Below are positions 33,355 to 41,737 of a stretch of DNA of 64,000 nt, piece by piece. The number at the start of each line of letters is the position of its first letter. Position 1 is the first letter of the stretch. The notes below the pieces were generated by a model. It was not told the DNA's origin. It searched no databases and saw nothing but the letters and a program-made list of their open reading frames with translations. The translations under genes and the position numbers were made by a program. This DNA comes from Amycolatopsis coloradensis (GTDB lineage: Bacteria > Actinomycetota > Actinomycetes > Mycobacteriales > Pseudonocardiaceae), in assembly GCF_001953865.1 (NCBI RefSeq), contig NZ_MQUQ01000004.1:186001-250000 (forward strand). The letters are read 5' to 3'.

Positions 33355-34220
33355 CGGAAACCAGCTGGCACGGCGGCGCGGCCGCGGTGGCGACCCTGAC
33401 CTTCGACGTGGACGCGGAGTCCCCGATCCTCGCCAGAGGCCGGGGCTACGCCGAGCACCTGTCGACCATGTCGCATCAGGCGTACGGGCCCCGGGTCGGG
33501 GTGCCGCGCATCCTCGACCTGCTCGATGAACTCGCCGTGCCCGCGACGTTCTTCGTACCGGGCTGGGTCGCCGAACAGCGGCCCGGCCTGGCCGCCACGA
33601 TCGTGGAGCGCGGACACGAGGTGGCCCACCACTCCTACAGCCACCGGCCGCCGACCGCGATGACCGCGGCCGAGCAGCGGGCCGACTTCGAGCGCGGCAT
33701 GGCGGTCTTCGCGAGCCAGGGCATCGAGATCAGCGGGCATCGCGCGGCGGGCTGGGAGTCCACTTGGGACACTCCGCGGCTGGTGGCCGAACACGGGCTG
33801 AGCTACGACTCGTCGCTGATGGCCGACGACCGGCCCTACCTCATCGAGACCGGGGCGGGCCGGATCGCCGAACTCCCGGTGCATTGGTCGCTCGACGACT
33901 GGGAGCAGTACGCGTTCCTTCCCGCGCCACAGATCGGCTCGGTGATCACTTCACCGGTGCGGGTGCTGGAGCTGTGGCGCGCGGAACTGGACGCGATGCG
34001 CCGCCACCGCTGCCTGTTCAATCTGTGCCTGCACCCGTTCCTGTCGGGCAGGCCGGGACGGCTGGCCGCCGTGCGCGCGCTCATCGAGTTCGGGCTCGGC
34101 CTCGGCGACGTCCGGTTCGCCCGGTGCCGGGACGTGGCGGCCGCCGCGCTGGCCGACCCGGCTCTGCCCGCGGAATCCTTGCGGCGCCTCGAAATCGACC
34201 CGGGGGTCTACCCGGACTGA
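33351..34220 (+). CDS. Polysaccharide deacetylase-family hydrolase
   Basis: A 289-residue NodB-homology protein, GTG start inside the preceding stop (GTGA). Motifs: TLTFDVDAES (catalytic Asp), FVPGWVAEQRP, GHEVAHHSYSHRPP (metal-binding HxxxH), GHRAAGWESTWDTP and CLFNLCLHPFLSGRP. The HHSYSHRPP form and the lack of a signal peptide are those of cytoplasmic relatives such as allantoinase PuuE, rather than cell-wall deacetylases. With DUF1989 and a PucR regulator nearby, hydrolysis of a nitrogen heterocycle or amide is a reasonable inference. Confidence 0.85.
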   Translation: MTETSWHGGAAAVATLTFDVDAESPILARGRGYAEHLSTMSHQAYGPRVGVPRILDLLDELAVPATFFVPGWVAEQRPGLAATIVERGHEVAHHSYSHRPPTAMTAAEQRADFERGMAVFASQGIEISGHRAAGWESTWDTPRLVAEHGLSYDSSLMADDRPYLIETGAGRIAELPVHWSLDDWEQYAFLPAPQIGSVITSPVRVLELWRAELDAMRRHRCLFNLCLHPFLSGRPGRLAAVRALIEFGLGLGDVRFARCRDVAAAALADPALPAESLRRLEIDPGVYPD

Positions 34221-35770
34221 GTCGCTTCCAGCGCCAGGAACAGGTCGACGCGGTCCGCGGTCCGCCCGACGTCGCGGCCGGTCAGCTCGGTGACCTTGGC
34301 CAGCCGGTTGCGCAAAGTGTTGACGTGCACGAAAAGGGAGGCGGCGGTGGCCGCCCACTGGCCGTCGTGGTCGAGGAAAGCCCGCAGGGTCGTCTCCAGG
34401 TCGCCGTCGCGGGCACGGTCGTGCTCGCGCAGCGGGCCGAGCAGGGCGTCGGCGAAAGTGTGCCGCCACTGCTCGTCGTGCGACTCCAGCAGCAGCCGGT
34501 AGCTGCCCAGCTCGGCGAAACTCGCCGCCACCGGCCCGCCACGCCTGCCGCGGAGCGCCCCGCAGGCTTCGCGGCTGCGTGACAACGGCGTGCGGAGTTC
34601 GGCCGCGCCGGACACCGGATCGGCCAGCCCGGCCACGACGCGCCTGCCGCCGAACCGATGCGACACCGCCGCCGCCAGCCGGGGCGCGAGAGCGGCGGGC
34701 GACTGCGTTCCCGAACGCCAGGGCAGCACCGCCACGACGTCCCGGCTGCCCGCCGCCACCACCGCGGGCAGCCCGTCCGCCAGCAGGAAATCCGTCACGG
34801 CCTCCGCCATCCCCGGCAGGGTGGCGGTGTCGTCGTCGCCCGCGAACGCCAGCGCGAGCACCGTCAGCGGCCCGTCCGGATCGACCCCGAAGGCACGCAG
34901 CCTGCCGGGCACCTCCGCGACACGCTGCGCGCCGGACAGCACCATGTCCAGCAACTCGACGGCGAACCGCATCTCGATCGCCTGCACCGCCTGGTGCCGG
35001 GCCACCTCCAGGCTGAGGTAGCGGGCGGTCTGCTCCAGCGCGTCCCGTTCCTCCTGCGCCAGCCCGGCGGAGGGGCGCAGGCAGAGCAGCGCGGCGTCCG
35101 CGTCCCCGATCGCGCCGACCGGGAACAGCGCCGCCCGCGTCCCCGCGCCCAGTTCCGCCTCCAGCGGCGGCGGGTGACTGGCCAAGGCCTCCGCCGCGGC
35201 GCGCAGCTGTCCGGCGTCCAGCTCGGCACCGGCCGCCGCCAGCTCGCGGCCCATCCGGTCCACGACCACCAGTGGAAGCTCGTGTTCACGGCGCAGGACC
35301 GTGAGCACCCCGGAAGCGCCGTCGCCCCTCGACAGCGCCGAGGTCAGCTCGTCCCCTCGCCGCACCAACGACATCAGCGCGTTCTGCCTGCCCCTGGCCT
35401 GGATCGCCGCCGCCGCACGGGTGACCGCCGTGAACGGCACCGCTATCGAAATCTCCAGCAGGGGCAGCCCGGCTTCCCGGCACGCCCCGGTGAGCGCCGC
35501 CGGAGTGTCGCGTTGTTCCACCCGCAGGCCGAAGATGATCCCCGCCGCTCCGGCGCCGACCACTCGCGCGACGAAGTCCGCCGGCTCGACGCGGTCCAGC
35601 CACAGGCCGTTGGTCAGCACGACCTCGTGTTCGCGCACGTACGGCCCGGGGTCGGGCAGCTCGGTGTTGTGCACCCACAGCACCTGCCCGGCCAACGCCC
35701 CGTCGCGGCCGGGGACGACCACCCGGAGTTCGAGAGCCGGGTCGTCGGCCAGGGCCGCCAAGGTCAGCAT
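34208..35770 (-). CDS. PucR-family transcriptional regulator
   Basis: A 520-residue regulator. I start it at the ATG at 35770, since the 18 codons further upstream use rare AT-ending codons. The N-terminus (about 1-120) is the PucR domain (LWVHNTELPDPGPYVREHEV, VVLTNGLWL), the middle is a GGDEF-like/CdaR region, and the C-terminus is the PucR helix-turn-helix (TLRAFLDHDGQWAATAASLF, VHVNTLRNRLAKVTELTGRD). PucR proteins often control purine, allantoin or GABA use. It converges with the DUF1989 operon (13-base overlap of 3' ends) and may control it. Confidence 0.88.
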   Translation of the reverse strand: MLTLAALADDPALELRVVVPGRDGALAGQVLWVHNTELPDPGPYVREHEVVLTNGLWLDRVEPADFVARVVGAGAAGIIFGLRVEQRDTPAALTGACREAGLPLLEISIAVPFTAVTRAAAAIQARGRQNALMSLVRRGDELTSALSRGDGASGVLTVLRREHELPLVVVDRMGRELAAAGAELDAGQLRAAAEALASHPPPLEAELGAGTRAALFPVGAIGDADAALLCLRPSAGLAQEERDALEQTARYLSLEVARHQAVQAIEMRFAVELLDMVLSGAQRVAEVPGRLRAFGVDPDGPLTVLALAFAGDDDTATLPGMAEAVTDFLLADGLPAVVAAGSRDVVAVLPWRSGTQSPAALAPRLAAAVSHRFGGRRVVAGLADPVSGAAELRTPLSRSREACGALRGRRGGPVAASFAELGSYRLLLESHDEQWRHTFADALLGPLREHDRARDGDLETTLRAFLDHDGQWAATAASLFVHVNTLRNRLAKVTELTGRDVGRTADRVDLFLALEATQSG

Positions 35771-35887
35771 GACTGTGAATATATCCAGCCGTGTACGTCC
35801 TATATGGATGAACGGCCATTTCATCGTTTTGTCATGAGCGCTGGTTAGCGTTCCTCGGAGACCCTTCAGGATTCGAGGAGAACCACT

Positions 35888-37090
35888 GTGACGGCAGTTT
35901 CCCGCACGATCGCCGAGCGCTACGCCCTGCTCGAGGAGCTGGGTCGCGACGGGACGGCCGTGCTGTGGCGTGCCGAGGACGGGCCGGACGGCGCCCGGGT
36001 CGCGATCAAGGAACTGCCGCTTCCCACCCGCGAGCCCGCCCTGGTGGAGCGGCTACGGCGGGCAGCCCGAGTCTCCGTGGATCACCCGTCGGTGGTGCCC
36101 GTCCACGATGTCGTGGCAGTGGACGGGACGGCGTTCATCGTGACGGACCTGGTGGAAGCACGGACTTTGGAGGAGCTGGCGTCCTCGGGTCCGATGCCGC
36201 CGCGGTTCGTGGCCGAACTCGGCGGGCAGGTGCTCGGCGCGCTCGCCGCGGCGCATACTGCGGGCGTGGTGCACGGAGACGTGCGGCCCGCGAACATCCT
36301 GGTGGCTCCCGACGGCACGGTGAAACTGACCGGCTTCGGGATCGCCGAGGCCCTCGACCCGGCCGGCACCCCGGCGTTCCTCGCCCCCGAAACGATCGCG
36401 GGGCACGAAGGCACTCCCCACTCCGATCTCTGGTCGCTCGGGGTGACCCTGCTCAGCGCGAGTGAGGGCGGGAACTTCTTCCAGCGGGCGAACGTCGCGG
36501 CCACGCTCTACGCCGTCGTCAACGAGCAGCCGCCCTTCACCCGGACGTCCGGGCCGCTCGCGGACGTCCTCCACGGGCTGCTGGCGAAGGCGCCGCAGGC
36601 GCGCATGCTGCCGGATCACGCGCTCCCGCTGCTGACCCAGGCCGCGAACGGGATCGAAACCCCCGCGCCGCAGCGGCCAGGGCTGATCCCGCCCTCCGTG
36701 TTCGCGGTCCTGGCAGGCGTGGCGGGCATGGTGCTCGGCTTCGCACTTCTCGCGAACGCGATGCTGATGCACCAGGCGTACTACTTCTTCGAGTTCGCGC
36801 ATCTGCCGATCACGGTAGGGGACGTCAGCTTGATCTTCGCCGGGGTTGCCGCGGTGGCAGGCGGAGCGAGCCTGCTCGCCAAGGTCCGGGCGGGGCAGAT
36901 CATGCTCAGCGTCTCCGCGCTGCTGACCCTGCTGTCGCTGTGCCTGCTGACCTTCCTCGGCGGCGATCGGGAGCACCTCGGCCTTCCGGTCCAGCCGGGT
37001 CTCACCCTCGACCTCTTCGTCCTCGTCTTCTCCGTCGTACTGGCGGGCGCCGTCTGGTTCGTCCCGGCCCGGCGTCCTGCTGTGGGCTGA
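35888..37090 (+). CDS. Membrane serine/threonine kinase-like protein (DFG Asp missing)
   Basis: A 400-residue protein; GTG behind AGGAGAA. The kinase-like domain (about 10-265) keeps the ATP-binding Lys (VAIKEL) and the catalytic loop Asp and Asn ([13 protein letters not shown]), but the DFG motif reads TGFG ([12 protein letters not shown]), so the magnesium-binding Asp is Gly. The glycine loop ([10 protein letters not shown]) is also short of one Gly. The C-terminal 130 residues contain four transmembrane segments. It may be a pseudokinase or a weak kinase; its position just before the clpP pair could link it to their regulation. Confidence 0.85.
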   Translation: MTAVSRTIAERYALLEELGRDGTAVLWRAEDGPDGARVAIKELPLPTREPALVERLRRAARVSVDHPSVVPVHDVVAVDGTAFIVTDLVEARTLEELASSGPMPPRFVAELGGQVLGALAAAHTAGVVHGDVRPANILVAPDGTVKLTGFGIAEALDPAGTPAFLAPETIAGHEGTPHSDLWSLGVTLLSASEGGNFFQRANVAATLYAVVNEQPPFTRTSGPLADVLHGLLAKAPQARMLPDHALPLLTQAANGIETPAPQRPGLIPPSVFAVLAGVAGMVLGFALLANAMLMHQAYYFFEFAHLPITVGDVSLIFAGVAAVAGGASLLAKVRAGQIMLSVSALLTLLSLCLLTFLGGDREHLGLPVQPGLTLDLFVLVFSVVLAGAVWFVPARRPAVG

Positions 37091-37146
37091 TCCGCTCACA
37101 GCAGAGAAACCGGCGGACGCCCTGGTCCCGGCGGCATGGTCGGGGC

Positions 37147-37773
37147 ATGACCGATTACGAGAAACAGCCACTCTTCGACCAACGGCTCCGGGAACGGTTC
37201 TTCAGCAGGCGCGTGCTGGTCCTCGACGGCGCGCTCGACGACGACAACGGGACGGTGCTCACCACCCAGCTCCTGTCACTGGCGAGCGAGGATCCCCGCA
37301 AGGACATCGCCTTGTGGATCCACTCGCCGGGCGGTTCGGTCCCTTCGATGCTCGCCATCCGCGACGTGATGCGGCTCGTGCCGTGCGACGTCGCCACCCT
37401 CGCGCTGGGACTGGCGTGCAGTGCCGGGCAGTTCCTGCTGTCCGCGGGGACCAAAGGCAAACGGTTCGCCCTGCCGCACGCGCGGATCCTGATGCACCAG
37501 GGTTCCTCGGGCATCGGCGGCTCGGCCGTCGAGGTGGAGGTGCAGGCGGACGACCTGCGCTACACGCGGGACACGGTGCTCGGCCTCATCTCCGACGACA
37601 CCGGGCAGCCCATCGAGCGGATCTTCGCCGACTCCCTGCACGATCGCTGGTTCACCACGGAACAGGCACGCGAATACGGGTTCATCGACCACATCGTCGA
37701 CAGCCTCGACCAGGTCGTTCCCGTACGCACCCACAAACTCGGCCTCGGCTCGGAAAGGACCGTCGGCGCATGA
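37147..37773 (+). CDS. ClpP-family serine protease (catalytic subunit)
   Basis: A 208-residue Clp[41 protein letters not shown], catalytic Ser in [13 protein letters not shown], catalytic His in [11 protein letters not shown] and Asp in [12 protein letters not shown]. All three triad positions are filled, although the Ser motif (ACSAG rather than AASMG) is unusual. It overlaps the next clpP gene by four bases (ATGA). ClpP forms double heptameric rings that digest proteins fed by Clp ATPases. The pair resembles the accessory clpP3-clpP4 operon of Streptomyces more than housekeeping clpP1P2. Confidence 0.92.
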   Translation: MTDYEKQPLFDQRLRERFFSRRVLVLDGALDDDNGTVLTTQLLSLASEDPRKDIALWIHSPGGSVPSMLAIRDVMRLVPCDVATLALGLACSAGQFLLSAGTKGKRFALPHARILMHQGSSGIGGSAVEVEVQADDLRYTRDTVLGLISDDTGQPIERIFADSLHDRWFTTEQAREYGFIDHIVDSLDQVVPVRTHKLGLGSERTVGA

Positions 37774-38360
37774 GCACCTACACCATCCCCAACGTCATCT
37801 CCCGCAGTCCCGCCGGCGAGCGGATCATGGACGTCTACTCGCATCTGCTGTCGGAGCGGATCATCTACCTCGGGACCGCGATCGACTCCGGCGTGGCGAA
37901 CGCGTTGATCACCCAGCTGCTCTACCTGGAGGCGGACAACCCGGAGCAGGAGATCAACCTCTACATCAACACCGAGGGCGGCGACCCGTCCGCGATGCTC
38001 GCGCTGTACGACACCATGCGCTTCATCAAGGCGCCGGTGGCGACGACCTGCGTCGGCCAGGCCGTCGCGGCAGGCGCGATCCTGCTGGCGGCGGGCGAGG
38101 CGGGGCATCGGTTCGTGCTGCCCCACACCCGCGTGGTGCTGCACCAGCCCGCGGCGCAGGGCCGCGGCACCATCCCGGACCTCATCCTCCAGGCCGACGA
38201 GGTGGTGCGGGTGCGGACGCAGCTGGAGGAGATCCTTTCCGCGCACACCGGCCGCACCGTCTCCGATCTCCGGCACGACACCGACCGGGACCGCGTGTTC
38301 GACGCGGCGGGTGCCGTCGCCTACGGACTCGCGGACCGCGTCCTCGACAGCCGGACCTGA
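37770..38360 (+). CDS. ClpP-family subunit lacking catalytic serine
   Basis: A 196-residue ClpP homologue: [40 protein letters not shown]. Where active ClpP has CVGQAASMGA this protein has [16 protein letters not shown], so the nucleophilic Ser is Ala. The His ([14 protein letters not shown]) and Asp ([10 protein letters not shown]) remain. The handle region is complete, so it should still form rings. It is probably a non-catalytic partner of the upstream ClpP, as ClpR is in cyanobacteria and plastids. Confidence 0.9.
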   Translation: MSTYTIPNVISRSPAGERIMDVYSHLLSERIIYLGTAIDSGVANALITQLLYLEADNPEQEINLYINTEGGDPSAMLALYDTMRFIKAPVATTCVGQAVAAGAILLAAGEAGHRFVLPHTRVVLHQPAAQGRGTIPDLILQADEVVRVRTQLEEILSAHTGRTVSDLRHDTDRDRVFDAAGAVAYGLADRVLDSRT

Positions 38361-38439
38361 GCACCGCTGCGGCGAACGTGGCCGGTATTCACTTGTTCCG
38401 GCTAATTCCGTTCAGGGTGAATCCGGGTAGGGTCCTCGC

Positions 38440-38934
38440 ATGAGCCCGGAACTACCCGACGAGCTGTTCCGCGGTGACCCAGTCGAGATCGAGCGCGGCT
38501 TGGACGACTGGGTGGCCGGGTTCGAGCGCAACGCGGCCCGCTATCAGGAGCTGCGACACCGAGTTGATGACGTCCGGGTGTCCGCGAGCAGCCCCAGCGG
38601 AGTCGTCACGGTCACGGTGGACGCGAACGGCTCGGTCGTCGATGCGAAGTTCACCGAGCGTGTCCAGCAGACTTCGCCTCAGGAACTCGGAGTTCAGCTG
38701 ATGGGGGCCATCAACCACGCGAAAGCCGGGATCGCCGGCCGGGTACGTGAGGTCACCGACGACACGCTCGGTGCGGACGCCGGCTCGAGCGCGGACCGGA
38801 TCGTGCACTACTACGAGGAGCGATTCCCTTCGACTGGGGAACCAACGGAGGCGTCACCGCGGTCCGACCGCCGGGAGGCCGATGACGGGGAGGAGGACTT
38901 CGGTGGAGGTTCGATCTACGACCGGAGGCGATGA
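38440..38934 (+). CDS. YbaB/EbfC-family protein of a type VII secretion toxin module
   Basis: A 164-residue protein with a YbaB/EbfC nucleoid-protein-like fold: YQELRHRVDDVRVSASSPSG, VVTVTVDANGSVVDAKFTER, ELGVQLMGAINHAKAGIAGR, then an acidic disordered tail. In actinobacteria such proteins commonly precede EspC/WXG-type proteins and polymorphic toxins, as here. It likely assists secretion or toxin expression. Confidence 0.82.
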   Translation: MSPELPDELFRGDPVEIERGLDDWVAGFERNAARYQELRHRVDDVRVSASSPSGVVTVTVDANGSVVDAKFTERVQQTSPQELGVQLMGAINHAKAGIAGRVREVTDDTLGADAGSSADRIVHYYEERFPSTGEPTEASPRSDRREADDGEEDFGGGSIYDRRR

Positions 38935-38952
38935 CCGTCTCGCGGTGAGACC

Positions 38953-39264
38953 GTGACCGGCTTCGAGGTGAAGGGCGGCGATCTGCGCGCCCACGCCGCG
39001 AAGGCGGAGGCCCACGGGGCGAAGATCGGTCAGGCGGTCGACGCGGCCGGGCAGGTGATGGCCGACGACGCCTACGGCCTCATCTGCCAGTTCCTTCCCC
39101 CGCTGTTCAACGAGCTGGAGCAGACAGCGAGCGCCGCGCTGAAGGCGGCCCAAGGCGGACTGGGGGAAACCGCGGAGAACCTGCGAACGGCCGCGGACCG
39201 GTACGAGAGCCAGGACGGTGAAGCGAAGCTGAAGTTCGACGGCCTCTCCGGAGCACTGGAGTGA
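38953..39264 (+). CDS. EspC-like type VII secretion-associated protein
   Basis: A 103-residue helical protein: FEVKGGDLRAHAAKAEAHGA, QAVDAAGQVMADDAYGLICQ, and ENLRTAADRYESQDGEAKLK. It resembles the ESX-1 secretion-associated EspC family (PF10824), with two long helices expected to pair with the toxin's N-terminal domain. The stop overlaps the toxin's start (GTGA), giving translational coupling. Confidence 0.78.
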   Translation: MTGFEVKGGDLRAHAAKAEAHGAKIGQAVDAAGQVMADDAYGLICQFLPPLFNELEQTASAALKAAQGGLGETAENLRTAADRYESQDGEAKLKFDGLSGALE

Positions 39265-40505
39265 CCGACAATCCGCTGGTGGCGCCGGTCGAAGACTCGA
39301 CCGAGTGGTACACCGGCATCGGTATCGCCGAGTCGGTCGGCGATCTGGTGCAGGGCATCGAGAGCGGGAACTGGGTCGACATCGGCCTCGGCGCGGTCAC
39401 CACCGGCCTGGAGGCCCTGAGCATCGCGATGGACCCCATCGGCTCGGTGGCGTCCAATCTGGTCTCCTTCATCATCGAGCACGTGGAACCGCTGCAGGAC
39501 GCGCTGGACAAGCTCGCCGGCAACGCGGACGTGGTCGCCTCGCAGGCGCAGACCTGGCAGAACATCGCCAAGGCGGTTCGCGAAGAGGGCACCGCGTACG
39601 GCACCGAAGCCACGACCGACACCGAAAGCTGGGTCGGCAAGGCGGGCGACGCCTATCGGATCCGCGCCGCGACCACCGCCACCCTGATCGATGCCGCCGC
39701 ACAAGCGGCCGACGGTCTCGGCAGCGCGGTGCGGATGGCGGGCATGGTGGTCGGCGTCGTCCGGGAGACGGTCCGGGACCTGATCGCCGACCTGGTCGGG
39801 CGCCTGGTGGTGTGGGCCGCCGAGGCCCTGACGATCGTGGGCGCTCCCGCGGCCGCGGCGCAGGCGGCCACCGCCGCGGCCAAATGGTCGGCTCGGATCG
39901 CCCAGATCATCAAGAAGCTGGTGCGCACGCTGCAGAACCTGGTTCCCCTGCTGCGCAAGCTCAAGGAGTTGCTCGACCAGATCCGCAAGAAGATGGACGA
40001 CCTCCGCAAGGGTGGCGGCGGCGGGAACAAGCCTCCGAAAGACCCCAAGAAGCCGACCGGCCACGGCGGCGACCACACCGAGCCGTCCGGGAAACCCGAT
40101 CCGAACGCCGAGCCCGACGGGCACCCGACTCGCATTCGGGACCAGGACGACGCCGAGACCAAGCGTTCCCTGCAGCGGGAGAACGAATCGGCGACCACCC
40201 TGGCGAAGGCGGGGTACAAGGTCGAGCAGAACCCGGACGTCCCTGGTGACAAGAACCCGGACTACAAGATCGAGGGCGAGGTCTTCGACAACTACGCGCC
40301 CAAGACCGCGAACGCGCGCAACATCGCCTCGGAAATCCAGGGCAAGATCGACAAGGAGCAGACCGAGCGGGTGGTGCTCAACCTGGCCGACAGCAACGTC
40401 GATCCCGAGAAGCTGCGCGCCCAGTTGCGTGACTGGCCCATCGAAGGCCTCAAGGAGATCAAGGTGATCGACAAGAACGGCAACGTGGTTAACTTCTATC
40501 CCTGA
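39261..40505 (+). CDS. Polymorphic toxin with WXG/LXG-like N-terminus and CdiA_C-type nuclease domain
   Basis: A 414-residue protein. The N-terminal part (about 1-235) is helical with WXG100-like features and a hydrophobic stretch, matching type VII secretion substrates. A Lys/Gly/Pro-rich linker (about 245-295) follows, then the C-terminal toxin domain (about 300-414): ENESATTLAKAGYKVEQNP, KNPDYKIEGEVFDNYAPKT, ERVVLNLADSNVDPEKLRAQ and DWPIEGLKEIKVID. This matches the CdiA_C tRNA nuclease family known from contact-dependent inhibition. The next gene encodes its likely immunity protein. It presumably acts against neighbouring cells after ESX-type export. Confidence 0.85.
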   Translation: MTDNPLVAPVEDSTEWYTGIGIAESVGDLVQGIESGNWVDIGLGAVTTGLEALSIAMDPIGSVASNLVSFIIEHVEPLQDALDKLAGNADVVASQAQTWQNIAKAVREEGTAYGTEATTDTESWVGKAGDAYRIRAATTATLIDAAAQAADGLGSAVRMAGMVVGVVRETVRDLIADLVGRLVVWAAEALTIVGAPAAAAQAATAAAKWSARIAQIIKKLVRTLQNLVPLLRKLKELLDQIRKKMDDLRKGGGGGNKPPKDPKKPTGHGGDHTEPSGKPDPNAEPDGHPTRIRDQDDAETKRSLQRENESATTLAKAGYKVEQNPDVPGDKNPDYKIEGEVFDNYAPKTANARNIASEIQGKIDKEQTERVVLNLADSNVDPEKLRAQLRDWPIEGLKEIKVIDKNGNVVNFYP

Positions 40506-40531
40506 CGCCTCCGGCAGCAAGGACGACTCAG

Positions 40532-41014
40532 ATGGCCATATCGTACAGCCTCGAACTGGCGACGCGATCTTCGAGCGAGACCGTCGCCCGCGAGATTCGT
40601 GACGTGGCAAGGGAACTGGGGTTGTTCGACCCGGAGGTCACCGCGGGGAAGGTGCTCGAACAGGGCGTGGCCACCAAGATCGGCACCTGGATCCGCGTGG
40701 TCGGGACCAAACCCCGGCCGTGGAACCCGGTGAGCGCGGACCTCGGTTTCACGCCTACCGTGTCGATCGCCTTCCAGCTCGACAAAGAACAGGACATCAG
40801 CCGGCAGCAGGACGACGTGATCCGGCTGGTGTCCGGCCTGTTCGCCCGGGTCAGCGGCGACGCTGTCCTCCACCACCAGTTCGAGGCGATCTGGCTGCTG
40901 CGCCGCGACGGTGTGCTGACGGTGAGCGAGCAGCAGGACATCTGGCCGCCGAGTCGCCTGGCCGCCCTTTCGCAGCCCTTCCACCGCCAGACCCACACTT
41001 TCGCCGAAGTGTGA
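40532..41014 (+). CDS. SitI3-family immunity protein
   Basis: A 160-residue protein starting MAISYSLELATRSSSETVAR, the N-terminal signature of the SitI3 immunity family first described in Myxococcus toxin exchange. Other features: ELGLFDPEVTAGKVLEQGVA and VSIAFQLDKEQD; HHQFEAIWLLRRDGVLTVSE. Immediately downstream (26 bp) of the toxin, it should neutralise the CdiA_C domain in the producer. Confidence 0.8.
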   Translation: MAISYSLELATRSSSETVAREIRDVARELGLFDPEVTAGKVLEQGVATKIGTWIRVVGTKPRPWNPVSADLGFTPTVSIAFQLDKEQDISRQQDDVIRLVSGLFARVSGDAVLHHQFEAIWLLRRDGVLTVSEQQDIWPPSRLAALSQPFHRQTHTFAEV

Positions 41015-41055
41015 CCTGCCGACGGGTCCCACCGGACCCCACAGCTCGACACACT

Positions 41056-41394
41056 TCAAGCGGCCATGAGCAAGGGGCCCGCCGGGCGGCGGCCGACCGC
41101 GAGGCCGGTGCTGCCGCCCCGCCGGACCGTTCCCGCGATACCGAAGAGCAGGTCCGCGAGATCGATCCCGAGCGCGCCGGTGACCGCGGCGATCATTTCG
41201 CTGGACGGCTCTTTGCGGCCGCGCTCGATCTCCGAGAGGTACTGCGGCGAGATACCCGCGCGTTCCGCGATGTCGATCAGGCGGCCGCCTTGTTCCTCCC
41301 TCGCCGCGCGCAGGCTCCGGCCCAGCACGTCGCGCCACAGCGGCTCCGGCTCGGGTTCCGGACGCTTCTGCTGGAAAGGGAGGATGTCCGCCAT
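41056..41394 (-). CDS. XRE-family regulator, ClgR/PopR-like
   Basis: A 112-residue regulator with a Cro/cI-type HTH: WRDVLGRSLRAAREEQGGRL, IDIAERAGISPQYLSEIERG, RKEPSSEMIAAVTGALGID. The SPYLSEIERGRKExSSE type of recognition region is that of ClgR and PopR, the activators of clp genes in actinobacteria. Streptomyces PopR lies next to the clpP3-clpP4 genes it controls; here the regulator lies 2.7 kb from the clpP pair with the toxin module between. The C-terminus ends LLMAA, a tail of the sort used as a Clp degron (inference). Confidence 0.82.
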   Translation of the reverse strand: MADILPFQQKRPEPEPEPLWRDVLGRSLRAAREEQGGRLIDIAERAGISPQYLSEIERGRKEPSSEMIAAVTGALGIDLADLLFGIAGTVRRGGSTGLAVGRRPAGPLLMAA

Positions 41395-41459
41395 ACGGTC
41401 ATCCTGACATCGGGCCGGAGCCCGCGCGGGTGGTTCCGCTCAAGGCGAAACCCGGCGGA

Positions 41460-41683
41460 TCACGAGCCTCGGAACACCCGCCGGTAGGCACCCGGCGTCG
41501 TCCCGAGAGGTGCAGGCAGAGGTCGATCCCCGCGCGCGACCAGTGCGTTGTCGCCGCCCTGCCGTCCGGCAGCCCGGTGCGAGCGAGTGCGAAAACGCCG
41601 GAACAGATCGTGACGAGCCGCGCTCGCGTGCGCGCGAAGCAGTGCCCGGCGCACGCGACTATCCGGCGGGGACCTTCCTGCAC
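41460..41683 (-). pseudogene. Remnant of a GlxA-type (DJ-1/AraC) regulator
   Basis: The reverse strand holds fragments of a GATase/DJ-1 plus AraC regulator in different frames. ARLVTICSGVFALARTGLPD and GRAATTHW belong to the DJ-1 domain; SRAGIDLCLHL is its end; then, two bases out of frame, LGTTPGAYRRVFRGS and a stop are the typical end of the AraC domain. Large internal deletions have removed the rest of the roughly 320-residue protein. The region lies beside another remnant on the other strand. Confidence 0.7.
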
Positions 41684-41737
41684 GTGCCCGCATCGGCGAC
41701 CGGGTGCACGCTGTTCGTCTTCTATCCGGAGGGATGA
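41655..41737 (+). pseudogene. Remnant of a cupin-domain (ChrR-like) gene
   Basis: The frame ending at 41737 encodes DYPAGTFLHVPASATGCTLF and VFYPEG then stop, which is the end of a ChrR-type cupin (normally YPAGTFLHLPPGSxHTP...GCTLFVFYPEG), with a few residues lost in the middle. The upstream part of the gene is replaced by the GlxA-type remnant on the other strand. Its stop lies 15 bases inside the 3' end of the hydrolase gene at 41722. Confidence 0.6.
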
